64,000 nucleotides of DNA from JACKII01 sp965222315 (GCA_965222315.1 OZ244951.1:5084001-5148000), one strand, 5' to 3'. Positions 34,781-44,746 are shown, counted from the stretch's first letter. Notes: generated from the sequence alone by a model not told the origin. Numbers and translations: made by a program.

Positions 34781-37531
34781 ATGATCGGCGCGCTTGCCAA
34801 GCGACTTTTCGGGACCGCTAACGACCGCACGCTGAAGCGGTTGGATAGCGATGTTGCCGCCATCAATGCGTTGGAGCCGGAACTGGAAGCGCTGGATGAT
34901 GCGGCTCTGCAATCCCGCACTGCTGCCTTCCGCAAACGCCTGGCCGATGGCGAAACGGTCGATAGCCTGCTGATCGAGGCATTCGCGACGGTCCGCGAGG
35001 CCGCCAAACGCACGCTCGGCCAGCGGCACTTCGACGTGCAGTTGCGCGGCGGCATGGTGCTGCATCAGGGCAAGATCGCGGAGATGAAGACAGGTGAGGG
35101 TAAGACGCTGGTTGCGACGCTAGCCGTTTACCTGAACGCACTCAGCAGTAAGGGTGTACACGTCGTCACCGTCAACGATTACCTCGCCCGCCGTGACGCC
35201 GCCTGGATGGGACAGATCTACCAATTCCTTGGCTTGTCGGTCGGCTGCATCGTCCATGGGCTCGACGATGATGCGCGGCGGCAGCAATACGCCTGCGATG
35301 TTACCTATGGCACCAACAACGAGTTTGGCTTCGACTATCTGCGCGACAATATGAAGTTCCGGCTGGAAGATATGGTCCAACGGGATTTCCATTTCGCAAT
35401 TGTTGACGAGGTCGATTCAATCCTGATCGACGAAGCGCGGACGCCGTTAATCATTTCGGGGCCTGCTGAAACATCGTCCGATCTGTACGTGCGCATTGAC
35501 GCCTTCCTGCCCAGCCTCAAGCCAGAGCATTTTGAGAAAGACGAGAAGGCGAAGGCCGTCACGCTGACTGACGCCGGCGTCGAACACATGGAGCAGGTGG
35601 TCCGGGACGCCGGCATGATCACCGAAGGCACGCTCTACGACATCGCTAACATTTCGGTTCTGCATCACATCAACCAGGCATTGCGCGCCCATACGCTGTT
35701 TGAGCGTGACAAGGACTATATGGTGCGCGACGGCAAGGTCATAATCATCGACGAATTTACGGGCCGCGCTATGGAAGGGCGGCGGTATTCCGAAGGGCTG
35801 CATCAGGCGTTGGAAGCCAAAGAAGGTGTTGAGGTTCAGTTGGAGAACCAGACGCTCGCCTCGATTACCTTCCAGAACTATTTCCGCGCGTATGACAAAC
35901 TTGCCGGCATGACCGGTACGGCCATGACCGAGGCGGGCGAGTTCGAGGAAATTTACAGTCTGGAAGTCGTTGATATCCCAACCAATGTGGATATCACCCG
36001 CAAAGACAAGGACGATGAGGTCTACCGGACGCTTCAGGAGAAGAACCAAGCGATCCTGACTGAAATCGCCGACTGTCATGCCCGCAAGCAGCCGGTGCTG
36101 GTCGGCACGGTGTCGATTGAAAAGTCGGAAGAGTTGGCCAGACTGCTCACGGCGAATGGCGTGCCGCACAAGGTATTAAACGCGCGGTATCACGAGCAGG
36201 AAGCGATGATTATCGCCCAGGCGGGCCAGCCGGGCGGTGTCACGATTGCCACCAACATGGCCGGCCGCGGCACCGATATTCAACTTGGCGGGAACGCTGA
36301 ATTGATGGCGCACGAGCGCTGCGGCGATATTACGGACGAAGCGGAACGCACACGCATCTTTGCCGAAGTCCAGGCGGAGGTTGATCGCGACAAGGAAATC
36401 GTCAAGCAGGCCGGTGGCCTCTACGTCGTTGGTACTGAGCGGCACGAAAGCCGCCGCATCGACAATCAGCTTCGCGGCCGTGCCGGCCGCCAGGGCGATC
36501 CCGGCGGCTCGAAGTTCTTTGTCTCTCTTGAAGACGATCTGATGCGGATTTTCGGGTCGGAACGGATGGACGGTGTGTTACGCCGCCTTGGCCTCAAGGA
36601 AGGCGAAGCTATCGTTCATTCATGGATCAACAAGGCGCTGGAGAAGGCGCAACAGAAAGTCGAAGCGCGCAACTTCGAAATCCGCAAGAACCTGCTGAAA
36701 TTCGACGACGTGATGAATGACCAGCGGCGGGTCATCTATGAACAGCGCCTCGAAATCATGCGTGCGGAAGAGGTACAGGAAACCGTTTCCGACATGCGCG
36801 ACCAGGTATTGGACACTATGGTCTCCACGCACATGCCGGAAAAGGCGCTGCCAGACCAATGGGAGACTGGCGCGCTGCATGAGGAAACACTGCGTGTCTT
36901 CGGCCTCGACCTGCCGGTGCATGAATGGGCCAAGGAAGAGGGCATCGCCGACGAGGAAATGCGGGCCCGCATCGCCAAGGCCATCGACCAGAAAATGGCC
37001 GAAAAGGCGGCGAACTGGGGCCCTGAACTGATGCGGATGGCTGAGAAGAGCGTCCTGTTGCAGCTTCTGGACCAGTACTGGAAAGACCACCTGCTGCAGT
37101 TGGACCATCTTCGCCAGGGCATCGGTCTGCGTGCCTATGCCCAGAAAGACCCCTTGAACGAGTACAAGTCCGAAGCATTCGAGTTGTTCGAAGGAATGCT
37201 TGCGCGTTTGCGTGAGGCCGTGATCGGCGCGCTTTCCCACCTGGAGCTTCGGATGGAAGCGCCGGTCGGGATGCCTCAGTCGCCGGATGAAAGCCTGTGG
37301 CGGGAGCAGCATGAGGAAATGCCGGCCATGGCCGGGGGTGAACTCGAACTAGCAGAGGCTGATGCGGATCCGGGAGCCGGCGCGGCTGCGCCACAGCCGG
37401 TGCGCTCAGCCGCGGCTGCCGCAACGATCGACCCGGCGGATCAGTCCACTTGGGGCAAGGTTCCCCGGAATGCGCCGTGCCCGTGCGGGTCTGGCAAAAA
37501 ATTCAAGCATTGCCATGGCGCGCACGGCTAG
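34781..37531 (+). CDS. secA: Protein translocase ATPase SecA
   Basis: A 916-residue SecA, full length for alphaproteobacteria. Walker A is EMKTGEGKT (101-109), followed by DYLARRDAAWMG, the DEVDSILIDEARTPL Walker B segment, and IATNMAGRGTDIQLGG in the second nucleotide fold. QLRGRAGRQGDPG and the helical scaffold follow. The C-terminus is the SecB/zinc-binding tail, CPCGSGKKFKHCHG, preceded by an Ala-rich linker. It drives preproteins through SecYEG with ATP. It is a single-gene unit preceded by 150 bp. Confidence 0.97.
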   Translation: MIGALAKRLFGTANDRTLKRLDSDVAAINALEPELEALDDAALQSRTAAFRKRLADGETVDSLLIEAFATVREAAKRTLGQRHFDVQLRGGMVLHQGKIAEMKTGEGKTLVATLAVYLNALSSKGVHVVTVNDYLARRDAAWMGQIYQFLGLSVGCIVHGLDDDARRQQYACDVTYGTNNEFGFDYLRDNMKFRLEDMVQRDFHFAIVDEVDSILIDEARTPLIISGPAETSSDLYVRIDAFLPSLKPEHFEKDEKAKAVTLTDAGVEHMEQVVRDAGMITEGTLYDIANISVLHHINQALRAHTLFERDKDYMVRDGKVIIIDEFTGRAMEGRRYSEGLHQALEAKEGVEVQLENQTLASITFQNYFRAYDKLAGMTGTAMTEAGEFEEIYSLEVVDIPTNVDITRKDKDDEVYRTLQEKNQAILTEIADCHARKQPVLVGTVSIEKSEELARLLTANGVPHKVLNARYHEQEAMIIAQAGQPGGVTIATNMAGRGTDIQLGGNAELMAHERCGDITDEAERTRIFAEVQAEVDRDKEIVKQAGGLYVVGTERHESRRIDNQLRGRAGRQGDPGGSKFFVSLEDDLMRIFGSERMDGVLRRLGLKEGEAIVHSWINKALEKAQQKVEARNFEIRKNLLKFDDVMNDQRRVIYEQRLEIMRAEEVQETVSDMRDQVLDTMVSTHMPEKALPDQWETGALHEETLRVFGLDLPVHEWAKEEGIADEEMRARIAKAIDQKMAEKAANWGPELMRMAEKSVLLQLLDQYWKDHLLQLDHLRQGIGLRAYAQKDPLNEYKSEAFELFEGMLARLREAVIGALSHLELRMEAPVGMPQSPDESLWREQHEEMPAMAGGELELAEADADPGAGAAAPQPVRSAAAAATIDPADQSTWGKVPRNAPCPCGSGKKFKHCHGAHG

Positions 37532-37658
37532 ACCGGGACAGCGTGCTTATTGGCTTGGCAGGGCAAAGTGATTTACCGGTGCACACGAAAACGTGAATGC
37601 TGGATTGGCGGCAGCTTAGGTAATCTGGAAGTCGCGAAAACTTTTGGAGGACTATAGT

Positions 37659-37820
37659 ATGAAAACGTTAGCAGCACTTGCAGCGGCGGCCTTTGTCCTT
37701 TCTGTTGGCAGTGCGTCTGCTTGCGGGTGGGACAAAACCGCCAGTCAGTCGACCCAAGCGCCGGACGATTCCAAGGTTGCGTCTGTTTCCGGCCCGCAGT
37801 CGACACCGGTTAAGAAGTAA
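37659..37820 (+). CDS. Small secreted protein (53 residues)
   Basis: A 53-codon gene with an excellent GGAGG 8 nt before ATG 37659. Residues 1-21 are a signal peptide (MKTLAALAAAAFVLSVGSASA), cleaved just before Cys22. The mature peptide is about 32 residues: CGWDKTASQSTQAPDDS and a Pro/Ser/Lys tail ending VKK. The -3 Ser is unusual for a lipobox, so whether Cys22 is lipidated is unclear. It is followed by a strong hairpin, so it is a complete transcription unit. Similar short Cys-Gly-Trp secreted peptides are familiar from alphaproteobacterial genomes, but the role is unknown. Confidence 0.75.
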   Translation: MKTLAALAAAAFVLSVGSASACGWDKTASQSTQAPDDSKVASVSGPQSTPVKK

Positions 37821-37844
37821 GCCGGGATCCAAGTCCCCGAATGG

Positions 37845-37889
37845 GAAGGGCCGCTGCGTGAGTTGCGCAGCGGCCCTTCTCTTATAAAT
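37845..37889 (+). terminator. Rho-independent terminator after the small secreted protein
   Basis: GAAGGGCCGCTGCG (37845-37858) and CGCAGCGGCCCTTC (37866-37879) form a perfect 14-bp stem with a 7-nt loop, followed by TCTTATAAAT. It lies between the rightward small gene and the leftward M17 peptidase gene and may serve both. Confidence 0.8.
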
Positions 37890-37927
37890 ACACCGGCAAT
37901 TTCTTGCCTTTATGTTCCAGCGCACTC

Positions 37928-39301
37928 TTATCCATAACGCCGCCGCAGCATCTGAAACACACCTCGTATAGCTTGCGCTTCGCCGCCTTTCGGGCGGCCT
38001 GGTTTGGCGCTGTTGTTCCAGGCCATCATGTCGAAATGGGCCCAGGGCGTTGAGGCGCTGACGAAGTGCTCCATATAAAGCGCCGCCGTGATCGCGCCGC
38101 CGAAACCGCCTTCAGACACATTGTTCAGGTCGGCGACATCGCTCTTCAGCATGTCCTTGTACGGTGCATGAAGCGGCAGGCGCCAAACCGGATCATTGGA
38201 CGCCTGTCCGCCATTGAGTAGGTCAGCCGCCAGTTGGTCATTGTTGGAGAACAGCGCTGGCAGGTCCGTGCCAAGGGCAACGCGCGCTGCACCGGTCAAG
38301 GTGGCGCAGTCTAGAAGCACCTCCGGGCTCTCGGTATCCGCTTCCGCCAAGGCATCGCATAGGATCAATCGCCCTTCTGCATCGGTGTTGCCGATCTCCA
38401 CCGTCAGGCCCTTGCGGGTCTTCACAACGTCTAGGGGACGCATGGCGTTCCCGGCGACGGCATTCTCCACTGCAGGCACCAGCACGCGCAGGCGTACCGG
38501 CAAGCCCGTCGCCATGATCATGTGCGCCAGACCCAGCACATTGGCCGCCCCGCCCATATCCTTTTTCATCCGCAGCATGCCGCCCGCAGGCTTTAGGTCG
38601 AGCCCGCCCGAGTCGAAGCAAACGCCCTTGCCGACCAGCGTGACCTTGGGTGCATCCGGATCGCCCCAGCGCAGATCGATCAGCCGCGGCACGCGGGTTG
38701 CTGCCTGTCCCACCATGTGGATGGTCGGGTAATTGTTTGTCAGCAATTCGTCGCCCGCCAATTCGGTGATGTCTGCTCCGAATTCCTCGCCGACTGCCCT
38801 GACTGCAGCGCAAAGCTCTTCCGGTCCCAAATCGTTGGCGGGCGTATTGATCAGGTCGCGCGCGAGGCAAACTCCCTTTGCGATGGCCTCGGCTACAACT
38901 CGATCGGCCGTGCCGGGCCACATCAGCCTCGCTTTAGGTGCTGTCACCTCTTTGTAGCGGCTGAAGGTGTACCCGCCGAGCAGGAAGCCGGTTGCCACAT
39001 CCGTTGCCGCCTCCGCCTCCCAGGCTCCGGCAAGCATATAATCGCCGTCCGGCAGTTTGCCGGGCAGGGCGCCCGCGCTCCAAAGCGGCGTTTCCATCCC
39101 GGCCAGGACGGCCGCGATGGCGCCATTGGTCCCCGGCAGTACACAGACGGAGCCCGCTTTCGCACTGAACCCGTTGGCCTTTACCCAGGTCTGCTCAGCT
39201 TCTGGACGGCTCGCGACCCACCCCTCCCACTCGTCGGCCGTAAACAGGTGCAAGGGAATAGCGTTGGGCGAAGAGTCAATCAGAAGGTCATTCATCGGCA
39301 T
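37928..39301 (-). CDS. M17-family leucyl aminopeptidase
   Basis: A 457-residue M17 zinc aminopeptidase. The catalytic region is intact: VGKGVCFDSGGLDLKP (metal Lys and Asp), MKKDMGGAANVLG, and the signature NTDAEGRLIL. The N-terminal domain is present but divergent from PepA. These cytosolic hexamers remove N-terminal residues from peptides, with roles in peptide turnover. It lies 19 bp downstream of the alpha/beta hydrolase gene in the same direction, so the two are likely co-transcribed. Confidence 0.92.
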   Translation of the reverse strand: MPMNDLLIDSSPNAIPLHLFTADEWEGWVASRPEAEQTWVKANGFSAKAGSVCVLPGTNGAIAAVLAGMETPLWSAGALPGKLPDGDYMLAGAWEAEAATDVATGFLLGGYTFSRYKEVTAPKARLMWPGTADRVVAEAIAKGVCLARDLINTPANDLGPEELCAAVRAVGEEFGADITELAGDELLTNNYPTIHMVGQAATRVPRLIDLRWGDPDAPKVTLVGKGVCFDSGGLDLKPAGGMLRMKKDMGGAANVLGLAHMIMATGLPVRLRVLVPAVENAVAGNAMRPLDVVKTRKGLTVEIGNTDAEGRLILCDALAEADTESPEVLLDCATLTGAARVALGTDLPALFSNNDQLAADLLNGGQASNDPVWRLPLHAPYKDMLKSDVADLNNVSEGGFGGAITAALYMEHFVSASTPWAHFDMMAWNNSAKPGRPKGGEAQAIRGVFQMLRRRYG

Positions 39302-39320
39302 TGGTCGTTGTCTTTCTGCA

Positions 39321-40091
39321 CTATGCGACTAACCGCGAGACTTCGCACACGGCTGCATCCAGCATTTCCAGTTGATCGGGTTCCGACAGGCGATGATCGC
39401 CACCCTTAACATAGGTGATGCGAACATCAGCACTAGCCAGCTTTTCCATGAGTTCCAGCGAATTCTGCCATGGCACAGCATCGTCTTCCATGCCATGCAG
39501 GATACGGACCGGACCCGTGAAGGGATGGTCTCCTCCAGCCAGAACCAAGTTCTGCTTGCCATCATTCAGCAGTTTCTTGGAGATAATATAGGGATCATCG
39601 GAATAGGGTGTCGGCCGGTTGGTATAGCCTTGCCGGTCGAGGTCGGCCTTTTGCTCGTCGGACAACGACTCCTCCATACGCAGCACGAAGTCGGGTGCCG
39701 GCGCAATGCCGACCAGGCCCTTGATCCTGTCAGCAAAACGCTGCGCTACCAGCAGCATGATCCAGCCGCCCATGGAGGAACCGACCAGAACTTGCGGCCC
39801 GCTCGTGACTGCTTCGACCACCGCGACGGCATCGCCGGCCCAATCAGAAATTCCCGCTTCGGCGAAAACGCCGCCCGATTGGCCATGGCCGCGATAGTCC
39901 AGTCTGGTGTATTGCTGGCCACGCTCCCTACACGTGGCCTCCAGATGAAGCGCCTTACCGCCTTCCATATCCGACATGAACCCGCCCAGAAACACGACTC
40001 CGGGCAGGCGGGCGCCGCTTCCGCGTGGGCGGGTGTGATGGTATGCGATGGCAATGCCGTCGCGGTCCAGGAAGTCAGGCTGGCGTGGCAT
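39321..40091 (-). CDS. Alpha/beta hydrolase (ABHD10-like serine esterase)
   Basis: A 256-residue alpha/beta-hydrolase. The nucleophile elbow is VGSSMGG with Ser106. The oxyanion region is VVFLGGFMSDMEG, which resembles the ABHD10 group. The acid is in HGMEDDAVPW and the catalytic His in GGDHRLSEP. LDYRGHGQSGG after strand 4 is typical. It has no signal peptide. Relatives act as thioesterases or esterases on acyl-cysteine or acyl-glucuronide substrates; the bacterial role is undefined. Its start is 45 bp from the divergent GT4 gene. Confidence 0.85.
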   Translation of the reverse strand: MPRQPDFLDRDGIAIAYHHTRPRGSGARLPGVVFLGGFMSDMEGGKALHLEATCRERGQQYTRLDYRGHGQSGGVFAEAGISDWAGDAVAVVEAVTSGPQVLVGSSMGGWIMLLVAQRFADRIKGLVGIAPAPDFVLRMEESLSDEQKADLDRQGYTNRPTPYSDDPYIISKKLLNDGKQNLVLAGGDHPFTGPVRILHGMEDDAVPWQNSLELMEKLASADVRITYVKGGDHRLSEPDQLEMLDAAVCEVSRLVA

Positions 40092-40135
40092 AGTCTATTC
40101 CACAATGAAACTGGGCAGTAGGGAATGGGAACGTA

Positions 40136-41344
40136 ATGCAATCTAGCACCGCTCCATCCTCTCCTGCCACTACTGCCGTTGCCCCGGAAATATTGCCGCC
40201 GGGCACGACAATCCTGCAAGTGCTGCCGGCCATGGCGAACGGTGGGGTTGAGCGCGGCACGATAGAGATCGCGGCTGCCATTGTCAGTGCTGGCGGCCGT
40301 GCCCTGGTCGCATCGTCCGGCGGGCCGAACACGGCTCGGCTGGAGCGTGTTGGCGCGCAGCACTTCCGTCTGCCGATGGCGTCCAAGAAGCCTTGGACAA
40401 TCCTCCACAACCGCAAGAGTCTGATCCGGTTGATCAAGGCTGAGAATGTTTCCCTTGTCCACGCCCGCAGCCGTGCGCCCGCCTGGGCCGCAGAACCGGC
40501 CGCCAGGAAAACCGGCGTGCCGTTCGTCACCACCTACCATGGCACCTATAATGAGCGCTCCTGGCTGAAAAAGCGCTATAACCGGATAATGGTTTCATCG
40601 GACCGCGTTATTGCCATCTCCGAGTTCATCGCAAACCTGGTTAAACAGCGCTACAGCACCCCGGACGCACTGATCCGCATCATTCACCGCGGTGCCGATT
40701 TGAACGCGTTTAACCCGTCCGTCATCGGTGCAGGCCGCCTGCAAAAGCTGCAGAAAGCCTGGGGAATTCTGGATCACACGCGGGTCATTCTGCTGCCTGG
40801 CCGTTTGACCCGGTGGAAAGGGCAGAGCACTCTGATTGCAGCATTTGCTGTGTTGAAAGCCCGCCAAGATGTCTCGGATATTGCCGTGGTGCTCGCAGGG
40901 GATGCGGAAGGCAGGACCGGATATCTTGAGGAATTGGACCGGCAGTGCCGGAAGCTGGGCTTATCGGGCCGGGAGGTCATATTTGCAGGGCAATGCAACG
41001 ACATGCCGGCCGCCACAATGCTAGCCGACGTGGTGGTCTCCGCCTCCATCGAGCCCGAAGCGTTCGGCCGGGTAATGGCAGAAGGCGGTGCCATGGGCAA
41101 ACCGGTGATCGCATCCCGAATCGGTGCTGCGCCGGAGATAATCCGGGAGGGTGAGACAGGCTGGCTGGTGCCGCCGGGAAACCCGGAGGCTTTGGCGGAT
41201 GCGCTACAGACGGCGCTTTCCTTGACGCCAGAGGAACGTGGGCAGCTCGCCCGGCAGGCAAAAGAACGGATCAGCAAATCCTTTTCCGTTGCATCGATGA
41301 GCCAAAAGACATTGGCCGTCTACCGGGAACTGCTGGCGGGCTGA
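40136..41344 (+). CDS. Glycosyltransferase family 4
   Basis: A 402-residue GT-B enzyme. The N-terminal acceptor domain has LQVLPAMANGGVERG near residue 28 and TTYHGTYNE near 137. The C-terminal donor domain has LLPGRLTRWKGQSTLI and the EPEAFGRVMAEGGAMGKPV motif with the family E-x7-E pattern. It is followed 1 bp after its stop by a GT9 gene, forming a two-gene unit for LPS core or a related surface glycan. Sugar and acceptor are not assigned. Confidence 0.88.
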   Translation: MQSSTAPSSPATTAVAPEILPPGTTILQVLPAMANGGVERGTIEIAAAIVSAGGRALVASSGGPNTARLERVGAQHFRLPMASKKPWTILHNRKSLIRLIKAENVSLVHARSRAPAWAAEPAARKTGVPFVTTYHGTYNERSWLKKRYNRIMVSSDRVIAISEFIANLVKQRYSTPDALIRIIHRGADLNAFNPSVIGAGRLQKLQKAWGILDHTRVILLPGRLTRWKGQSTLIAAFAVLKARQDVSDIAVVLAGDAEGRTGYLEELDRQCRKLGLSGREVIFAGQCNDMPAATMLADVVVSASIEPEAFGRVMAEGGAMGKPVIASRIGAAPEIIREGETGWLVPPGNPEALADALQTALSLTPEERGQLARQAKERISKSFSVASMSQKTLAVYRELLAG

Positions 41345-41345
41345 A

Positions 41346-42293
41346 ATGGCGGACATAAGCCGCATTCTCATCATCAAGCACTCCGCGCTTGGTGACATGG
41401 CGCTGGCATTTGGCCCGATGCAGGCTATCCGGGCGGCTCATCCCGGTTCCCACATAACCTTGCTGACGATCAAGGCATTTGAGGAGTTAACAAAGGCATC
41501 CGGCCTGTTCGACGAAATTTGGTGTGATGACAGGCCCAAGCTGTTTGAATTCTGGTCTGTTTTGGCGCTCCGGCAGCGGCTGCGAGCCGGGCGTTTCGAC
41601 CGCGTGTACGACCTGCAAACCTCCAACCGCACGGCCTGGTATTTCCGCCTGTTCTGGCCTGGGCCTCGGCCCGAATGGTCGGGCACGGTCAAGGGTTGTT
41701 CGCATCCGCACCGCGATCCGGCGCGTCCGGCCATGCATGTGGTGGAGATGCAATCGGGTCAACTGGCCGACGCCGGAATTCCGGTAACGCCGCTTTCGGA
41801 CCTTTCCTGGTGGGATGCCGATATCAGCCATCTGAATTTGCCTGGGCGGTATGCTGTCCTGTTGCCAGGCGGCGCTGCGCACCGGCCCGAAAAGCGCTGG
41901 CCGGCAGCGCATTTCGCGGCAGTTGCCGTGCGCCTTGCGGAAAAGGGTATCACGCCGGTGATCGTGGGCGGACCGCCGGAAGCACGGGAAGCAGCGATCA
42001 TTCAAGCTGCAAGCCAATCGGCTATCAGCCTCGTTGGCCAAACGGGATTGATGGATCTGGCGCCCATCATGCGCGGGGCCTGCGTTGTCGTCGGCAACGA
42101 TACGGGCCCGATGCATGTGGCTGCCTTGGTGGGCGCGCCAGTCACCGTCATGTTTGGCAGCGCATCGACCCCCCGCCAGTCCCGCCCGCGCAGTCATCCG
42201 GGCACCCAAGCGCCTCGGGTTTTGCAGGCACAAAACCTTGCGGAATTGCCGGTCGAAACGGTCTGGAGCGAAGTCAGCGACATCCTGCGCTAA
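41346..42293 (+). CDS. Glycosyltransferase family 9 (heptosyltransferase-like), second copy
   Basis: A 315-residue GT9 protein with ILIIKHSALGDMALAFGPM at the N-terminus, VYDLQTSNRTAWYF, LLPGGAAHRPEKRWPAAHFA, and the donor-binding VVVGNDTGPMHVAALVGAP. It begins 1 bp after the GT4 stop and is 72 bp upstream of thrS. Together with the GT4 it likely extends the LPS inner core or a heptose-containing glycan at the inner membrane. Confidence 0.88.
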   Translation: MADISRILIIKHSALGDMALAFGPMQAIRAAHPGSHITLLTIKAFEELTKASGLFDEIWCDDRPKLFEFWSVLALRQRLRAGRFDRVYDLQTSNRTAWYFRLFWPGPRPEWSGTVKGCSHPHRDPARPAMHVVEMQSGQLADAGIPVTPLSDLSWWDADISHLNLPGRYAVLLPGGAAHRPEKRWPAAHFAAVAVRLAEKGITPVIVGGPPEAREAAIIQAASQSAISLVGQTGLMDLAPIMRGACVVVGNDTGPMHVAALVGAPVTVMFGSASTPRQSRPRSHPGTQAPRVLQAQNLAELPVETVWSEVSDILR

Positions 42294-42365
42294 CTCTTTC
42301 CTTGCCCTGCAAGGGGCGCTGCACCAATTTACGCGCTTTCAACCCTTCCGCATGGAGCCTCACCA

Positions 42366-44318
42366 ATGCCGGATTCCGCATTGCATCAGGTCACGATTAC
42401 GCTGCCGGACGGCGCGACTCGCGCCTATGCGGCCGGCACTACCGTGGCTGAAGTCGCCGCTTCGATCTCCAAGAGCCTGTCCAAGAAAGCCATCGGCGCA
42501 ACGATCGACGGACAGGTCCGCGACCTGGCGACTCCGCTCGATCAGGACGCGGCGGTTGGCATCCTCACCCGCGACAGCGACGAGGCGCTGGAACTAATCC
42601 GTCACGATGCCGCCCATGTGATGGCGGAAGCCGTGCAGGAACTGTTCCCCGGCACCCAGGTTACGATCGGCCCTGCGATTGAGCATGGCTTCTATTATGA
42701 CTTCGCGCGGGACGAGCATTTCACGCCGGAAGACCTCGAAAAGATCGAGGCAAAGATGCGTGAGATCATCAAGCGGGACGAACCGTTCATCCGCGAGGAA
42801 TGGGACCGTGATGACGCCATCAAGCATTTCGAGGATATGGGGGAAGCGTTCAAGGCAGAGCTCATCCGCGATCTGCCCGAGAGCGAAACCATCTCCATCT
42901 ATCGTCAGGGCGAATGGCACGATTTGTGCCGCGGGCCACACCTGCCTTCCACCGGCCATGTCGGCACGGCTTTCAAGTTGCAGCGGTTGGCGGGCGCCTA
43001 CTGGCGCGGCGATTCGGATCGGGAGCAGCTCCAGCGCATCTATGGCACCGCCTGGCGTAACGAGAAGGAACTCAAAGCCCATCTGACCATGCTGGAGGAG
43101 GTTGCGAAACGCGACCACCGGCGTTTGGGCCGGGAAATGGACCTGTTCCACCTGCAGGAAGAAGCCGTTGGCAGTGTCTTCTGGCATCCGAATGGCTGGA
43201 CCGTGTATCGCCTCTGCGAGGAATACATGCGCAACCGCCTGGAAGATGGCGGCTATGTGGAGGTGAAAACCCCGCAGCTGATCGACCGCGTGCTGTGGGA
43301 GCGCTCCGGCCACTGGGAGAAGTTCCGCGAGAACATGTTCGTGGCGGAGACCGACGAAGCCCGCGTGCTGGCGGTCAAGCCGATGAACTGTCCGGGCCAT
43401 GTACAGATTTTCAACCAGGGCCTGAAGAGCTACCGCGACCTGCCGCTACGCATGGCGGAGTTCGGTTCATGCCACCGCAATGAGTCTTCGGGCTCCATGC
43501 ATGGCATCATGCGGGTTCGCGCCTTTACACAAGACGACGCGCACATCTTCTCCACTGAAGACCAGATCACCGACGAAACCCGCACCTTCTGCGAACTGCT
43601 CCTGTCGATCTACAAGGACTTTGGCTTCGAGGATGTGGTGGTGAAATTCTCCGACCGGCCGGAAATTCGTGCGGGAGAAGATCATGTCTGGGATAAGGCC
43701 GAGAACGCTCTGCGTGACGCGATCGAGCATGTCGGCCTGCCCTACACCATGAACCCGGGCGAGGGCGCGTTCTATGGGCCGAAGCTGGAGTTCGTGCTGA
43801 AGGACGCTATCGGCCGCGATTGGCAATGCGGCACCTTCCAGGTGGACTTCGTCCTGCCGGAGCGTCTGGACGCCAATTATATCGGCGAGGATGGCGAGAA
43901 GCACCGCCCTGTCATGCTGCACCGCGCCATCCTGGGTTCGTTCGAGCGTTTCCTCGGCATCCTGATCGAGAACTATGCCGGTCGCTTCCCGCTTTGGCTT
44001 GCGCCGGTGCAGACCGTGGTCGCGACGATTACGAGCGACGCTGACGACTATGCAGAACAGGTCGCTGCCGCTTGCCGCAAGGCTGGCCTGCGGGTCGAAA
44101 CGGACCTGCGCAACGAGAAGATCAATTACAAGGTCAGAGAGCACTCCGTGACCAAGGTGCCGACCATGCTTGTAGTTGGCCGTCGGGAGGCTGAAGACGG
44201 CACGGTTGCTCTCCGCAGGCTGGGCGGCAAGGATCAGGAAGTGCTGCCATTGGATCAGGCTATCGCGGCACTGGTTGCAGAGGGCCGGATGCCCGGTACG
44301 TCGGAGGCAAAAGGATGA
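42366..44318 (+). CDS. thrS: Threonyl-tRNA synthetase
   Basis: A 650-residue class II synthetase of full length. The N-terminal TGS domain (about 1-65, PDGATRAYAAGTTVAEVA) is followed by the editing domain with HDAAHVMAEAV and DRDDA. The catalytic core has the zinc/motif segment VKPMNCPGHVQIF, motif 2 GSCHRNESSGSMHGIMRVR, and motif 3 LHRAILGSFERF. The C-terminal anticodon domain is LRNEKINYKVREHS. It charges tRNA(Thr) and edits Ser-tRNA(Thr). The stop overlaps the VOC gene start by 4 bp. Confidence 0.97.
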   Translation: MPDSALHQVTITLPDGATRAYAAGTTVAEVAASISKSLSKKAIGATIDGQVRDLATPLDQDAAVGILTRDSDEALELIRHDAAHVMAEAVQELFPGTQVTIGPAIEHGFYYDFARDEHFTPEDLEKIEAKMREIIKRDEPFIREEWDRDDAIKHFEDMGEAFKAELIRDLPESETISIYRQGEWHDLCRGPHLPSTGHVGTAFKLQRLAGAYWRGDSDREQLQRIYGTAWRNEKELKAHLTMLEEVAKRDHRRLGREMDLFHLQEEAVGSVFWHPNGWTVYRLCEEYMRNRLEDGGYVEVKTPQLIDRVLWERSGHWEKFRENMFVAETDEARVLAVKPMNCPGHVQIFNQGLKSYRDLPLRMAEFGSCHRNESSGSMHGIMRVRAFTQDDAHIFSTEDQITDETRTFCELLLSIYKDFGFEDVVVKFSDRPEIRAGEDHVWDKAENALRDAIEHVGLPYTMNPGEGAFYGPKLEFVLKDAIGRDWQCGTFQVDFVLPERLDANYIGEDGEKHRPVMLHRAILGSFERFLGILIENYAGRFPLWLAPVQTVVATITSDADDYAEQVAAACRKAGLRVETDLRNEKINYKVREHSVTKVPTMLVVGRREAEDGTVALRRLGGKDQEVLPLDQAIAALVAEGRMPGTSEAKG

Positions 44319-44746
44319 AGAAGCGCACTAGCGACCCTTGGAAGCCCGCTCCGGCGTATTCCAAGGACCTCAGCGGTCTGACTGTGAACTTGTTGGTTCG
44401 CGACGTCTCCCGGGCAGCGTTATTCGCCCGGGAAGTGCTCGGTGCGACCGTCGTCTACGAGGATCCGGACTTCGCAGCGGTGGAGGGCTATGGCAGCCGC
44501 TGGTGCCTCCATGCGGATCACACATACAACGACCATCCACTCTCCGGTTCTTTGGCGGAGACGACGGTGCGCGGCATCGGTGCCGAGATGCGGCTAATGG
44601 GGTGCAACCCTGATGCCGCAGAGGCGCGGACGCAGTCGGGTGGCTATACTGTGTTGGCCGGTTCGTTAGATAAGGCTCATGGCATGCGTGAAGCCTACCT
44701 TATCGATCCGGATGGTTATTGCTGGGTGCCTAGCGTGGTGCTTTGA
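44315..44746 (+). CDS. VOC-superfamily (glyoxalase-like) protein
   Basis: A 143-residue vicinal-oxygen-chelate fold protein. LTVNLLVRDVSRAALFAREVLGATVVYEDPDF matches the first beta-alpha-beta unit, and YLIDPDGYCWVPS the last strand. A His/Glu metal set is not obvious, so it may be a binding protein rather than an enzyme. Its ATG overlaps the thrS stop by 4 bp (ATGA), which implies translational coupling. Confidence 0.75.
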   Translation: MKKRTSDPWKPAPAYSKDLSGLTVNLLVRDVSRAALFAREVLGATVVYEDPDFAAVEGYGSRWCLHADHTYNDHPLSGSLAETTVRGIGAEMRLMGCNPDAAEARTQSGGYTVLAGSLDKAHGMREAYLIDPDGYCWVPSVVL

